A stretch of DNA of 64,000 nt from NCBI RefSeq assembly GCF_020085105.1, contig NC_058062.1:4862945-4926944 (forward strand), given 5' to 3'. Below, piece by piece: positions 1 through 13,190 of this stretch. The position numbers were made by a program, and so were the translations under genes. Under the pieces are notes generated by a model. The model did no database searches and was not told the origin of the DNA. It saw nothing but the letters and a program-made list of their open reading frames with translations. This DNA comes from Siniperca chuatsi (lineage: Eukaryota > Chordata > Actinopteri > Centrarchiformes > Sinipercidae). Numbering within the stretch: the stretch's first letter is position 1; each line of letters starts with the position of its first letter.

Positions 1-1093
1 TTACTGTTCTGTCTTTCAACTGATGTGTGCATCAGAGCATTCAATGCAATATAACACATCATCCACAGAGAAATGTGTGGAGGCAATTCAAGACCAAACA
101 GAGACAAGACAAAATCCATTATGGCCTGAAATTAGTCCAGTTTCAAAGGACAGAATCATCAGTATAATTAGGAACTGAGACTACAAAGAGACAACAAACA
201 ACTGAAGCCACACTTTTGGAGGACACACATGATACTGCTCACTGAGTCAGAGAAATGACATCAACACATAAATCATGACAACAAAATGTTGCCATCCCAA
301 ATTGTTGAAATGCCATAAAACACACCAGCACAAGACAAAGACACCACCTGACTCAGACAGCATCAATGTGGGACAAAGACAACTGATAAACAAAGCTTAG
401 TAAAACACTGATTAGACATGGAAGTAGAAACCTACAGAACCAGAACCAGAACTGCAACCAGAATAAGGTAATAGATTCACAACATTTCATGGCTCACAGT
501 AACTTCATGTCTCCCAAAGAGCAAATTAAGTGTGTGTGAATAATTTGTTTTGATGCTCAAATAAATAAATTAGCAAAGTTCTAGGTAAGATTCTGCAAAA
601 AATGATAACAAGCTTAATGGAGCAAAATACAGCTTTCACAATTATCAGAGTATCACCTTAAGCTTTTTATTATCGAGTTGTTAGCGTGTATTTAGTTTGA
701 TTAACATATTTTCCAGTGGCCCTTTGAGCTCTTGTTAACCACAGCACACCAAGTACTGCACACACATCAACTCTGATTAGCTCTGATTAACGCTCAGATT
801 GAAACTGTGGTAAGAAGAGCTGGGGAACTCATGCAACATGCAACACAGATGAAACACTGATAGACAAACACAGTCAGACAGCAGCATGTGAATCTCCCCT
901 GTGCACACAAAATAAAACAGCTGATAATATTACAGTAGATAGATTTCATGCAAACAAAAGCCAGCATTAACGCGACATCAGTGAATCACACGACACCAAT
1001 TTCACAGAAGTTACAGACAAATACAACACAGGACAAAGACAGACACAGACTAACAAACACAAAGATCACAGGTTGCTGTGGTGAAGATTTTAC
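1..1093. other. Intron of the elastin gene at the window's left edge
   Basis: AT-rich sequence with no exon that I can support on either strand. The elastin gene read from the minus strand must continue to the left of the window, so this stretch is treated as its intron. No recognisable repeat was found. Confidence 0.5.
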
Positions 1094-4000
1094 CAGGTTT
1101 TTGTTCCTTAGCCCTCTGTCCAGTGGGATACCCAAGTCCAATTCCTGATGATAGCAGATAGGGGAACTGTAATTTATTTCACTCAACTGACAAGAGACAC
1201 CCAAGCCAACACCCAGGCCAGACAGGCCTACAGCCTTGTTTTCAAAGACGAGCATCTCTATAACGGTGGAGGCGATGATAAAATAATATATTAAAGAAAG
1301 ATGTTGGACATTGTTGCAAGACTACCCAGCTACCTTAGAATGTGTTAATAAACAATCTGATTGTCACATTTTCTTTTTTACAATCAAATAAACCTGATTT
1401 TATCCATGACTGATAGCATAAGTGTGTGTTTGTGGCAAGAGCGATGGGACATAGGGACACAGAAAATACCCTCCAGCATACAAATCTGAGCTGAATGGAG
1501 GACGTAATGGGGTTATGAGTTAAGACCTGATTCATCACTTACCTGGTCGGGCTCCAGGATAGCCAATGCCAGCTAAAGCCCCATATCCTGGCAAGAAAAC
1601 AAAGAGCCAAGTTCAGAGGACATGGAGCAAATCTGTAAATCTGACAAGCACTCTGATTACCTCACTCGTGCCCTGGGTTTTTCTCTGTTTTACAAGGACA
1701 CTTAATTTATTTGCTGAGATGCAATCTGCTCCATATATCATGTTCACAGACAATGACAGAGAGCCACTTAGTTGAGATTTATCAAACAAACAAGCATAGG
1801 GTTTACAGAGAGTGTAATTCATTGTGTATACTCTCGTTTGGGCAAACAACATAAGGAAACCGTGGAATAAAGCACATAATTACTTACCTGGCAGAGTGCC
1901 AAGGCCAGCACCATAAACTGGAAAGACACAAAAACACAGAGTTAATTTTTATTTACAAAGATTTCTACTGTTGAAACCAAACTGTTTATGTAAGATTTGT
2001 CTCCATCCTTGCCTTCTTCTTTTTCCCTAAGACATCACACAGACTGCTTTTTGACAATTAACTGCTTCAGTGTAATGTCAATAACAGTTTCTGCCAAAAT
2101 CTGCATGCAGCACAGACAAGATTATGGCTACTAGGGGTGAACACGACTTATGGGAGGCTACACTGTGTTTCCTAAAGCCCCAGAAAACAAGCAACAATCA
2201 AACTTTAAGTTAGGGAAAAACATACTTAGTTATTATTTAGGAAGAGTTTAACACATGTTGCTAAACTCTGATTGGTGCACAGACATGCGTGACTTCCCCT
2301 TTTCCCACCTGAGACCTGTCCACTTCAACCAGGTGAGAAAAGCACAGACAAAAACAGAGATGCAAAAATCTCTTATGTGAAATGACCGAAACCAAAATCA
2401 CCACAATCATTACAGCTGGCAGATTTTCAAATAGCAGTGAGTCAGGCTTTTACCTGCAGGTGCTGGACTGTCAATGAAATGTTCTTTATCAAGCTAACAG
2501 TGTGTTCTATAAATGTGTGGTATGGTCTATACATTTATCCAATAGGTACATTTATCTAAGACTTTCCCTCATGCATCTTACCACGTTTCCCTCCCTGGCC
2601 CAAACCCAGTCCCAGTCCATTTGGAAGTCCAGCCCCCAAAGCCATTCCTGTGCCCAGACTGGCACCTGCAATCACAAGAAAGACATGGTCAAAAATGTGT
2701 CGTATTTTAATAAACATGTTTCATTATCTAAATAGAGCAAATCAGTAATCTACAACAGAAGTCAAGGGAAGATGATAAAAGGCTGTAGGCTGTGAGTGTT
2801 TGATGAGCGGTTATATTGATGTACCATAGGCTCCCTGGGTTCCATATCCACCTTGCTTCAAACCTGCTCTACCTCCTAATCCAAGAGCTCTGTATTCTCC
2901 TGTGAAAAAAGAACGCGTTTCACATTGAACAGCAGAGTCTGCCAAGAAGTATCATCATTCAGACTTTAGATACACAGATTGTTTCTGTGCATCAGGACTG
3001 GAGGGAGGATTCTTTCACTTGGTCTCATTAAACTTCAAGAAAGATTTGTTCCTAAGACAACTTACCGACACCAAGCTGAGCCCCTGGATAACGTCCAACT
3101 AAGATTTTTTTTTAAAAGAATAAATGAAAACATTACTCATCTGTGGTAAACGTAATGTACAGTAAAACAATGCTGTGTGCAGAAAGTTAAACATAAAGTC
3201 AAACATACTTCCAGTCTTCATTGCTTTGCTGCCATATCGGCTCCCCAGTGCTCCAAGAGCACCTGCAACTGTAGAAAAAGAAACAGTTGATGATTTTATT
3301 ATGCCATTTAATGTCCATCAGCTGTGTATTTGTCCTAACTTGAAGCAAGAAATATGCATTTCACTTACATTCATTATATAGATTATGCGTCATGGCAAAC
3401 TAAAGTGATAACTAACATTTAACGTGAACCCTCAGGACATTTTAAAAGATGTCTGATACATAACTAATTTCACATCTGTAAATGCTACAACATCCAGGTA
3501 CATGTTACCTACAGTACACCTGTATATGATGGAGTATGTTGTAAATTTGATGTTAACACAAATATTACATGTGGACATGTGGTACTCTTTAATTGTTCTC
3601 CTGACTTATCTGTAAATCTAATGATTTGCACAGCAAACAATGCATATACTAGAGCTGCAACGATTAAAAATCGATTAGTTGTCAAATATTAAATTAATCG
3701 CCAACTATTTTAAAAATCGATTAATCGTTTAATGTCCAAATTCTCTGATTTCAGCTTTTCAAATGCAAATATTTTCTGGTTTTGTTAGTCCTCTATGACA
3801 GTACACTGAATATCTTTGGATTGTGGACAAACCAAGACATTTGAGGACGTCACCTTGGGCTTTGGGAAACAGTGATCAACATTTTTTTACCATTTGCTGA
3901 CATTTTATGGACCAAACAACTAATCGATTAATCAAGAAAATGATCGACAGATTAATCGATAGCAAAAATAATCATTAGTTGCAGCTCTGATATCCACAAA

Positions 4001-6102
4001 GCTATAAATCAGTCAGCGAAGGTGCTAATCATTTGGCATCATTTGTACTTTAGTCATTAGTTAACCATGTGGTGTAATTGGTTGTTAATGCATGCTAATA
4101 AAACCACTGACCTCCCGGTTTTACTCCAATGCCAACACCTGACAAAAAACAATAAAACAGACAAAAGTAGAGACAGGAGTTAATAATATTATGACGTCTT
4201 GGTCTGTGGCTACAAACTAAAAAAAAATTAGGTATTGCATACAATCTAGCCTAGCTAGTCTCGCTAATGTTCAAAGCTAACAATGCTAATCCAAAGTTGG
4301 CTAGTTAGCAGCCAGCTGACCTTCAAAAGTCATAAATTACATTGTCATGAAGGGGGAAAACAAATATACATGCTTGAAGAAGTTAAAAACATATAAAAAC
4401 TTTGTGACATACCTCTGGCTGGCAGCGCTCTCCCCCAGGATACACTTTCAGGTCGAACCCCTGAAAAATTTAATACACAATATCATTGTACCATTAGTGG
4501 CAATTTGTTCTTTTAATTTATCAAAAGGACCTAAATTTATTATGTGAAATTATTCAAAATGGCTCATGCAGTATACAATAGACCAAAAGACATGCTTGCT
4601 ATTTTACAGTAAAAAAAAACTAAAAAGTACAAAAAAATGTTTTAACAATTGCCAAACTACAGACATAATAAACAGATCAGTACAAATACACGTTAACCCT
4701 GCATCCACAATATGGAAATGATGACAATAATGCATAATGAAGCATGAATGGCCATACAACACAGTGTGAACAAACAATGTGCAGGAGTGCACAAAACTGA
4801 ATTTCTACAGACTTGTTTAAAGAGGTCTTTTAGATTTATAGTATTTATTTGCCTTCAAAAATAATAGATTTTTTTTTTGCTGCAGGAGCAGTTTGGAGTT
4901 ATGTTACAGTGATTATTTTCTCTTTTAAGCAAAGATGTGCTGGCTTGATGGTTTGATGGAGTGTCAGTAATTTTTTGATTAACTTTACTTTCACACCTTT
5001 ACCTTTACCTACTTAAATACTACTCCCAATAAGGTAAGTACTTTGAGAGACATGTAGATGACAATACTACTTAGTATCACAAATGCCACTATAGTGTTTC
5101 ATGAATACTGCAACCTGACTGGGCAACAGGAGGAGAGAGGAACAGATATCCACTGATGGAAATAGAGGATGAGACTAAATGGAGCGACTGTGTGGAGCCT
5201 GTTAGTTCATGTCACGATTGGTCGTCAGATTTTACCTGCCTCTGCCACCTTTTCATCACCTCCTTTGATTCAAAGAAATTAGATAATATAAACTGCAGTG
5301 ACTTGGCGGGATTACTGATGGTGGAGCCAACGTCCAGTACTTTTTTCTCCCTAAATCTCACAGACATGATATTTAACAAGTAAGTGAGAGTGAGTCACTG
5401 GAGATGCTGATTCATCAGGTGAAATCCTACTGCTTTTGACAAATGTAAACTCTTTGATAAAGTGACTTTGTCACTCAAAATAACAACAACACATCAACTT
5501 ATCACATCAACAACAGCCATAACTTACTAATTGTGTAAATACAACTATGGCAATGAAAATTTAACAAAAATTATTGCAAGTTTGTGCAGAAAGAACCAGT
5601 CTGTGCTTTACATGTTGATATGGTCAAAAGTGTTGTCATTTTTTTTTGTTCAGTTTTGTAGCAATATTATCTTTTATAACCTTATGATTAGATATTTTCC
5701 AACCAATAAGCTAAAGGTGCACAGTATCAATCAAATCAGATAAATCTGATCATTTTAAGTGATTATACATAATACTTTTACTAATTATCATGAGATGGCA
5801 GCAGAGGTATTAAAGAGAAATAAGATGTTTTTCAACAACAGCGCAGGAAATAAAAATGATCCTGATCATAGTCTTTGTGCTGACATGGTGTTTAAGACAA
5901 GCTGAAAAATGACTAAATCTGTTAAAATAATAATCTCAAATTTGACAAAAACTGAAGAAAATTGTCTATAAAACTGTGATCTTGCTATACAACCAGTGCT
6001 CTGTCTTTACTTATGTAATCCCTTGTTTTTCTTACCGCCTTGCAGAGTTTGCTGAGCCAGCCAGAGAACCAGTGAGGTCTGGAGTAGAGCTTGAACCAGC
6101 AT
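1094..6102 (-). CDS. eln: Elastin (tropoelastin), N-terminal half, gene continues off the left edge
   Basis: Elastin is the secreted monomer of elastic fibres, cross-linked through lysines by lysyl oxidases. The first coding exon (6102..6036) encodes a signal peptide, starting MLVQALLQTSLVLWLAQQ. Further exons on the minus strand are 4460..4413, 4138..4112, 3262..3209, 3098..3066, 2899..2825, 2665..2582, 1917..1888, 1587..1543, 1227..1201 (weak donor, tentative) and 1144..1094. Every exon after the first is a multiple of three and all junctions are phase 1, splitting a Gly codon in most cases. This cassette design is typical of elastin. Peptides are hydrophobic and Gly-rich, such as GVGIGVKPGG and GYGALAGIGYPGARPG. 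Lysine pairs such as KAMK in 3262..3209 resemble cross-linking motifs. Teleosts have two elastins (elna, elnb) and I cannot tell which this is. The exon at 4460..4413 is poorer in Gly and less typical. Confidence 0.8.
3651..3988. mobile_element. MITE-like element, AGAGCTGCAA family, full-length copy
   Basis: The element begins agagctgcaacgatt and ends in the inverted form gttgcagctct, with internal repeats of atcgattaatcg. It has no coding capacity and lies in an elastin intron. It resembles a short non-autonomous DNA element that is abundant in teleosts. Five further copies or fragments of this family lie in the window near 24.3, 31.5, 34.2, 40.7 and 44.7 kb. The superfamily is not certain. 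Confidence 0.75.
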
Positions 6103-6215
6103 GATGGAGGAGACCAGGTACAAAACACTGAGCAGCACTGATAGAGAGCAGAGAGACCAACTGATGAACAGATGAACTGATGGATGGATGCTTAAAGTAC
6201 GACTACCTCTGATGT

Positions 6216-6224
6216 CTTATATAT
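6216..6224 (-). promoter_or_regulatory. Probable TATA box of elastin
   Basis: On the minus strand this reads ATATATAAG, about 115 bp upstream of the elastin start codon at 6102. That leaves room for a short 5'UTR of about 80-90 bases. The position relative to the signal-peptide exon is the main support; no transcript start was seen. Confidence 0.45.
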
Positions 6225-6739
6225 GGTGTTCTCTTTGATACACTCCCACTGCCCAGTCCTGCCCTCTGCGCACACACTCTGGTCTGATTGGGCAAAGCCA
6301 AAGGCCCATTTTGGTCCATTTCCATTAGCTGAGAATTCACACACACAAGGAAACTGAGATTTCGTAGTTTCTCCTGCACGTCAAAATTCACACCCTCTCT
6401 TAACCATCTCCTTGCTTGGCATGTTGCACCCAGGTTATATGAGATTTGTCAGATTTGAGCTAAAGGTTTATTGTAGCATCATTTGCATTTTTCTGAAAGC
6501 ATAAGTCAGAAACTAACTATCTGATAATTTATCATGCACTATGATTGACTGCTCTACTGGGTATAGATGCAATGCTTTCTGCCAAAGTCACAAGTGTAGA
6601 GAAGGAAATAAAAATAACAAAGCAACTGGGTTCCCTTCAGTAGACTAAGAGCCAGAGAGCAATGTCTTCTCTGTGAATGCGGAGCTAAAGAGCAAACGCC
6701 CAGTATGTCTGTCTGCTGTCTGACTTTTCTGTCACTTAC
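6225..6739. other. Elastin upstream flank, no gene seen
   Basis: No coding exon or clear repeat was found. It probably carries elastin promoter sequence next to the TATA box, but no specific factor site stood out. Confidence 0.4.
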
Positions 6740-7255
6740 TCAAGAGTCAAGGATTCAGGATTCAATGGATTATTTGTCATATACACAAATAACATGTGTG
6801 TTGAAATTCAATGAGGCGTGCACCAAATTTATATATACAGTATATTTAAAAATGGGAAATGTACATATGTTCTAAGTACAAATATGCAATGTCAGGATTC
6901 AATGAGGACAATGTGCCAGATAAGGCAGAGGATGCACGCAGGTCAGTGGACAGAGTTGACCATCCTGTTGGTGTAAGGAAAGAAGCTTTTTCTTAGTCTC
7001 TCTGTGTTGGCCTTGTGGCCTGAGCGCAGTGGTAGTCTGTTGCTGGGGTGGTGAGGATGCTTCATAATCTTAATAGCTCTGGTTCTGCACCTTCTTGTGT
7101 ACAAGTCCTGCGCAGTGGGGACTGTCAATCTGATGGTATGCTCTGCTGAGTTCACCACTCTCTTTAAGGCTCTATGGTCTGGCAGAGTCACCAGTTGGTG
7201 ATGCACCCTATTAGGATGCTTTCCACCGAACCACAGTAGAGGGTCTTAAACACAC
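6740..7255 (-). mobile_element. Non-LTR retrotransposon (LINE) 3' fragment
   Basis: On the minus strand, 7206..6943 encodes a peptide running from LVTLPDHRALKRVVNSAEHTI to RLRKSFFPYTNRMVNSVH. It resembles the C-terminal end of fish CR1/L2/Rex-type reverse transcriptases. The region beyond it (6740-6940) has the look of the short LINE 3'UTR. Only the tail is present, the usual result of 5'-truncated insertion. The clade is not certain. Confidence 0.6.
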
Positions 7256-9767
7256 GCAACAGTGTTTTCTCCATAATTATTCTCCATAATTCTTGTCAGG
7301 ATGGAAAAGCATCAGGAACAGCAGTTAGCAGCTCCATAAAGCAAGATGACGTCCTGCACATGATCTCACACACACAGAGACACACTTACACACGCAGAAA
7401 CACGCAACAGTCTCACAGATGTACTCATAATGCAAATACACTGTCCAATAATAAACTTGTGCAAAATGAAAATGGAGACAGAAAAATTTGATTTAATTAG
7501 ATTTTTTGTAGAAAATTAGGTTTTGACAGATGGGGTGAACTCAACCCTCCTAAAAACAAACTCGCCTGTGTCAAAGACTGCTAACAACAGACCTGTTTTT
7601 CTTGGGTAATAGAGTAAACATTACACCTTCTAAAAACAAGAAGGGAAAAAGAATGAGAGCAAGCAAACATAATTTGTTTAAGTAACGTAAACATCCTGGT
7701 AAAAAAAAAGGACACTAAAAACTGCAAAGTACACATTACATCCTTTTTGTGTTCATGTTTGTATGTGTGTGTTGGGGGGGGGGGCAAGCACTGTACAATT
7801 TAGTGAAAAACATGCAACAATAAATGTTTAATGTGGAAACATACACACACACACACACTATACTGCTGTAGAAATAGCCCTCAACGCTGCCATCTCAAGG
7901 AGTTTCCATGGTTTTCTACAGAAGAGCATTGTAATCTCACTTAAAACAGGCAACATAGGTTGTGACTACAGTCTGTTGAGACTGTGTACAAGAAGCATTA
8001 GCCCATGGTGGTATCAACACCAAGCTCCAGGATCATCCTCATATTATATAGTGTTGGGAGGTCCCTTGTATAACCGCCAATTCTTAATGTAATGTTTAAG
8101 TTTATGTCTTAACCTCAGGCACGGCAGCGCTCAATGCAAACGTCTGACTGGAGAACCACATATGATGGTTATGCTTTGAAAGAAGCCAGTTGTTGTTTTT
8201 GCCACCTGAGGAAAACTGATGTCATATGTGCAGACCACCACATCGTCTTCCCTGGTGGTACTGAGCATAAGACAATAACATAACCCACGTCTGACTCATG
8301 ACTCCTTCACCCATGATTCACCTCTAAACATTTATCTGTCTGCATGTTTAAGAGGTCCCTATTTAAAAAAGCAACCAGATCCATAAGGAGAGTGTACATT
8401 TTTCAAGACAATATGTCAAAGCTTTGCAAAGAGGAGCTGATTGTTGTCAGAGGTGATGCAGGCTGTGTTGGCTCATTCACCAGAGAACAGCATGAGAACA
8501 GGGAACAGGAGAGCAGTGTCTGTGGAGGCACATCTGGATGGCAGTTTCACTGTGGTCTGTCATATTAGAAACATTATGTGCCCCGATGTATACATACAAA
8601 TTACCTTCTGTGTGTGTTCGTGTGCTGTCCTTATGTGTCCTTTAAGGACGAAAAAAGGTGAAAAAATCTCTTAAGTAAGGAGATTTGGATCTTATCCAAC
8701 GGGATGGTTAATGGCATGTTGGTTGAGGGTAAAGGATAGACTCAGGATTATGTTTAGGCTCGTCAGATTTACCAAACAGGTAAAAACATTTTTTGGAGGT
8801 TGACTTAATAACTTCATATATCTTCATAAAGTTGACCACTTAATTCCCAACAAAGATGTAACATTTTCAACTGTACCGGCCCCTGGTCAGTGTTTTTCAA
8901 CAGTCATTTTTGCAACAGAACAGAAAAGTACATAGTGACTTACAATGAATGCTGATATACATACATTTGCTCTACTTCCATGTTTAATCTGTAGCAAATA
9001 TACTCATGTGCAAATTTACCCTGGTATCCTGCTTCCTATAAAATACCCAGTGTGTGCATCAACAAAACAACAATCAAATTTATTATACAGCTCAATACAG
9101 CTCACCAGTTGATGCAATATGTACCAAAATGTTCATAGTGAAGGCATAAACACAGACGCAGCATGACAGGAGCTCAGTCAAAAACTGTGTGCCTCTATAA
9201 CAAAGCAGCAACACCTTTACCTGATTACATTAACTTCCTCAATTAAGTCTGTCAATTACCTCAAATACAGATGCTCCACTTGGTGGTAAATACAAATAAA
9301 CACAAACACAACACAAAATGGCTGTAAGGGGCAGTTTCATTGGGAGGTTTGAAATCTGCATAATCTCAACTGAATCTCCAAACACTAAACACTTTCATGA
9401 AATCAGAGAAAATGAACAGCTTCACATTGGTGAAGTGAACAGCCTGGTAAAATAAACATCTTCACTGGCAAAATGAAAACTTTCACTCTTGAGAAAAGAA
9501 CTCCAAAATAACTTTAGTCTTGAATTTTTTCTTAGCCCGGGGACTGGAACAGTGGTGTTTATTAGTGGTTTTATGATCTTCTTCTTCCAGCTTGTAAGAC
9601 ACTGTGGCCCACCTCCAGGGGGCTTAATATTAATGTTCAGCTCCATGTAGCGTGTACACATTAGGGGAAGAACACAAAGACCTACAGAGTGATGGTGCTG
9701 GCACACTCTTCATGCAGGTGTTTCGCCTGAACCTGCATCTGACTGGGCAGTTTAGCTCAGAGCTGAT
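7256..9767. other. Gene-free stretch with simple repeats
   Basis: No exon chain, RNA gene or clear transposon boundary was found. It holds a G run near 7774-7783 and a short CA repeat near 7845-7858. Short open frames here lack domain content and splice context. Confidence 0.5.
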
Positions 9768-10246
9768 GTGAAAAATTACAATAAATCAGCCTCCCAGCCA
9801 AAATTAAAAATAGATATTTTTCCTCTTACCTGTAGTGCTATTTATCCATCTAGATTGTTTTGGTGTGAGTTGCAGAGTTTTGGAGATATCAGCCGTAGAG
9901 ATGTCTGCATTTTTCTAATAAAATGGGTCTATATGGAACTCGGCTTGTGGTGCTCAAAGTGCCAAAAAAATGCATTTGAATAACTTAAGAGCAATGTCTG
10001 TTTCCAGAAATCATGAGTTACTCAAGATAATCCACAGATTTGTTGTTTGTTGTTTCATGTAGGAACTATCGGTAGAAAGAAAATAGTTCCTACATGAAAC
10101 TGCTCACAACAAATCTGTGGATTATCTTGAGTTACCAAAAACTCCAAAACTGCTGCTCACACCAAAACAATCTAGATGGATAAATAGCACTACAGGTGAA
10201 AGAAAAAATATATATTTTTAATTTGGGGGTGAACTGTCCCTTTAAG
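9768..10246. mobile_element. Fold-back MITE with long inverted arms
   Basis: The outer arms pair roughly 9790-9880 with 10139-10240; for example, ctatttatccatctagattg on the left recurs as its reverse complement on the right. Inner arms 10017-10068 and 10084-10135 are almost perfect reverse complements around a short spacer. The right end reads tgaactgtccctttaag, a terminal sequence I recognise from common percomorph repeats. The left terminus is eroded. It has no coding capacity. Confidence 0.75.
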
Positions 10247-12544
10247 ACTGAAGTCAGCTGGAAGAGTTTGAAAGAGGACTGAGAGAGTACAGCAAACCAG
10301 CTGGCCTACCAAACTCATCAAATCATTTTTATGATACAGTATCTTTTCCCAGAGGTCAGACAGAGAGGCAACTGTTAGGTCTATTTAAGGATAAAGCTGG
10401 TCTGTATTACCTTCTTAAAAATTATATCAACAAAACCCATGAAAAGAAAATAACTAATAAATAAATTATCTGTAATCAAAATATCGCAAAATAAGTTTTT
10501 ATGCTTGACTGAGGTGGAAAAGTTGGTGTATTGTTAAAAGCAAAATGTGACAAAATGCAATGGAAACAGACTTAGCGAATCAATCATGATGTACATGAAG
10601 CATGTGACTTAAACGGCATCGACATGTTATAATGTTTTAAGTTGATATGGCAAACTTGTTTGCAAACAGTTTACATATCCAGAATGCCAACTCTACCAAC
10701 TCCTGAGTGAAATATCTGGTTCTTTAGCTGCCAAATGCTCCAGTATGTAACGTTAACTGTGTCTGTCTGTTGTTAGGTGCGGGGCGGTAGTGTGCAGTGG
10801 GTTTATAGAGCCTTTCGCTGATACCAGGCCTGCGGCTTCAGAAAACTACGCTATAAGAATAGTGAGAGTGAACTGTCCCTGTTCCCCCGTCAATGTGTTT
10901 CCCCTACCTTAACCTGACCCCCACCTTTTCCCTAACCCTAACCACAGGGGGCACTACTGGAAACACTATACTAATGGGAGGGGAACACTATCTGATGTGG
11001 AACAGACTTCGACACAACACCGTAAAACCAAAACAATGAGCTGAAAGATGCTATAAAACTCTGTGGCGCTGTGAGGAACCGCAGAGTCCAGTCATGTGAC
11101 CCGTTGTTAATATAAACATTTTAAACTTTAAACTGGCTTCCACTAACTATTAATGCACAGCCACTAGCAGCCAGTCAGTGGTACTGTGCATTTCCACTGG
11201 CATGTTGAATTGAAAAAATAAATAAATAAATACTCTGACCTAGTTGTATAAAACTTGTCAGCGGTACTTGAGCAAAGTGTCCAGCTTACTTGCTGTGTCA
11301 GACTGTAAGTAAACATCCACACTGCAGACAAAAGACACTGAACTCTTTTTTCCACCCCCTGTCTGCACGGGACCTGCTGATGTGATGCACAGTGTATGGA
11401 AGTTTCCACTGTAGAGTAATGCTGGCCCTCGCATCGCTCCAAATCCCCTGCTGTCTCAGTCCGACTGGGACAATATTGATGGTGGATTCTGACTCCTCAT
11501 CATGGTTTGTTCAAGTGTTTGCACCCAGTTACCCTACAGGCCAGTCCCAGTCTCACTCACTCACAATTAGAGACATCATTCTACTGTTATACACATTTCA
11601 TACCAGCACATTCTCAAGATACTTTCCATTATATATTTATTGTACAATCCTACTTTGCAGTAATAAGAATTAGATAGCAGCATCCGTGTAGTAATTTAAA
11701 GCCATAGTTTAAAATCAGTTCAGTCGTGGAAATGAAACTGCAAGGCAAAGTTCAGCATTAGAATATTTTTATGTTTTTCAGCCTGGTTTGCTTTTTCAAA
11801 ACTACATAAAACATCCTGAAATTATCTGCATGAAGATCAAAAAAGGTCCAAAACAGTATTACTTCAATAAAGAGCTGAGATTTGAGCTGCTCTGAGGTGA
11901 CGGCAGAAATATGGTAGCTAAGTGCCCAGAAAAGAGAGAGACACACAGATTTACAAGGGAAAGACGGGACAGGCTGCTTTCACCTCTGTCCAACATCACA
12001 CGGACTTACTGCATTGCACACAATCCGCAGTTGTCTTTCTCTTGGCATGAAGGACACACAGACAGGGGTGTGTGGGTGTTAAGGGATGTTGTGGAGAGTC
12101 AACCCACCTGAGCTCAGTTTACACATCTTTTTTATTTGCAAAACACACTTTACCATACTTCATGACGTAAACCCCACACGCTTTATATTAATAATTTGTT
12201 TAAGTGGTGTCAAACTGGTAATACAGTCAGAAATAATAATTGTGTAATACTTTTGGAAAATATAGAATCTAAATTTGTGTTTGCTTTATGATGTTGGAGA
12301 TCATAGTTTTTTTTTAATTTACACATCATTCAGTGTTTGTCTGTCTGTCCTGTGCACTTTGCTGTGTTGAGTCTGTGGTGTTTCCTCCGGCTGCTGTGTG
12401 TGTACAAACTCCACACCCACAGGTGGAAATGGTGTACTTCATCAGGTTCGGGTAGAAAACCTTTTGAATCTGTTCTTCCTGTATGTGACTGTCCATCATC
12501 CTGGCAACAAAAACGCTGCTGTGTTCAGTAATGGAGAGACACTC
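10247..12544. other. Gene-free stretch
   Basis: No gene supported. Around 10780-10990 there is GC-richer sequence that looks like an old repeat fragment, including a short ccctaaccctaacc. The open frames between 11164 and 12562 overlap on both strands and carry no recognisable domain. Confidence 0.45.
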
Positions 12545-12850
12545 TCCTGCTAACGTCAACATGCTAACATGGTAACAATGATAATGCTAACATGCTGATG
12601 TTTCGCAGGTGTAAACTAACATTTGATTAACATTATCAAGTGTAGCTAAGGCTGACATGATTGTCATTTGTTTTGCAGTAATTTGGTAATAATCCACAGT
12701 GTTAAACAAATAAACATTTTGACCTGATGATGGCGCTCAAGGAAAAGTTAAGCTAAGTTAAGTCATTACGATTCATGATCTGGGGAGCATTAATGTGTGT
12801 ACCAGATTTTACAGCAAACCATCCAATCGACCTTTTCAGACTACATCTCA
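12545..12850. repeat. Dispersed teleost repeat, copy 1 (degenerate)
   Basis: Starts with alternating catgctaacatg units and continues with a conserved block around gacctgatgatggcgctcaa and accatccaatcg. The same block recurs at 13005-13185, 18715-18890 and 50455-50790. No coding capacity; the family class is unknown to me. Confidence 0.6.
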
Positions 12851-13004
12851 ACAATCCTTACTATCACTTACTTGTGTCTCATTTCTTTTAAATAAATCTC
12901 TAAGCACTTGTACTGTAGCACTGAACATGCTTGTAGTTATTTGTTTGAAATGTGCCAAATAAATGTAGTGTAATAATAATGAATTAATCAAGACATTTCA
13001 CTTA

Positions 13005-13185
13005 AAAACAAAAATGTCAACCTTGTGGTGGTCCTAGAGGAAAAGTCAAGCGATCAACAAAGTCATTAGGATTCAGCCTCTGGGGACCATGAATGTACAA
13101 AATTGTATCTCAATCTGTCCAGTAGCTGTTGAGATATTTCAGTCTGCATCAAAGTGCTGGACCGACTGACAGACCAACATTGCCA
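13005..13185. repeat. Dispersed teleost repeat, copy 2
   Basis: Shares with the other copies the order: gtggtcctagaggaaaagtc, then catgaatgt, then gttgagatatttcagtctg, then accgactgacagacc. It sits directly against the LINE tail that starts near 13191. Confidence 0.65.
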
Positions 13186-13190
13186 CCCGC

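Noticed and set aside
2450-2470. Extra tiny elastin exon on the minus strand
   Set aside because: A possible 14-base exon lies between an AG and a GTAAAA, but its length breaks the multiple-of-three rule kept by all the other internal elastin exons.
10918-10946. Interstitial telomeric repeat (ccctaaccctaacc)
   Set aside because: Only about two imperfect units are present, inside sequence that looks like an old repeat; not a telomeric array.
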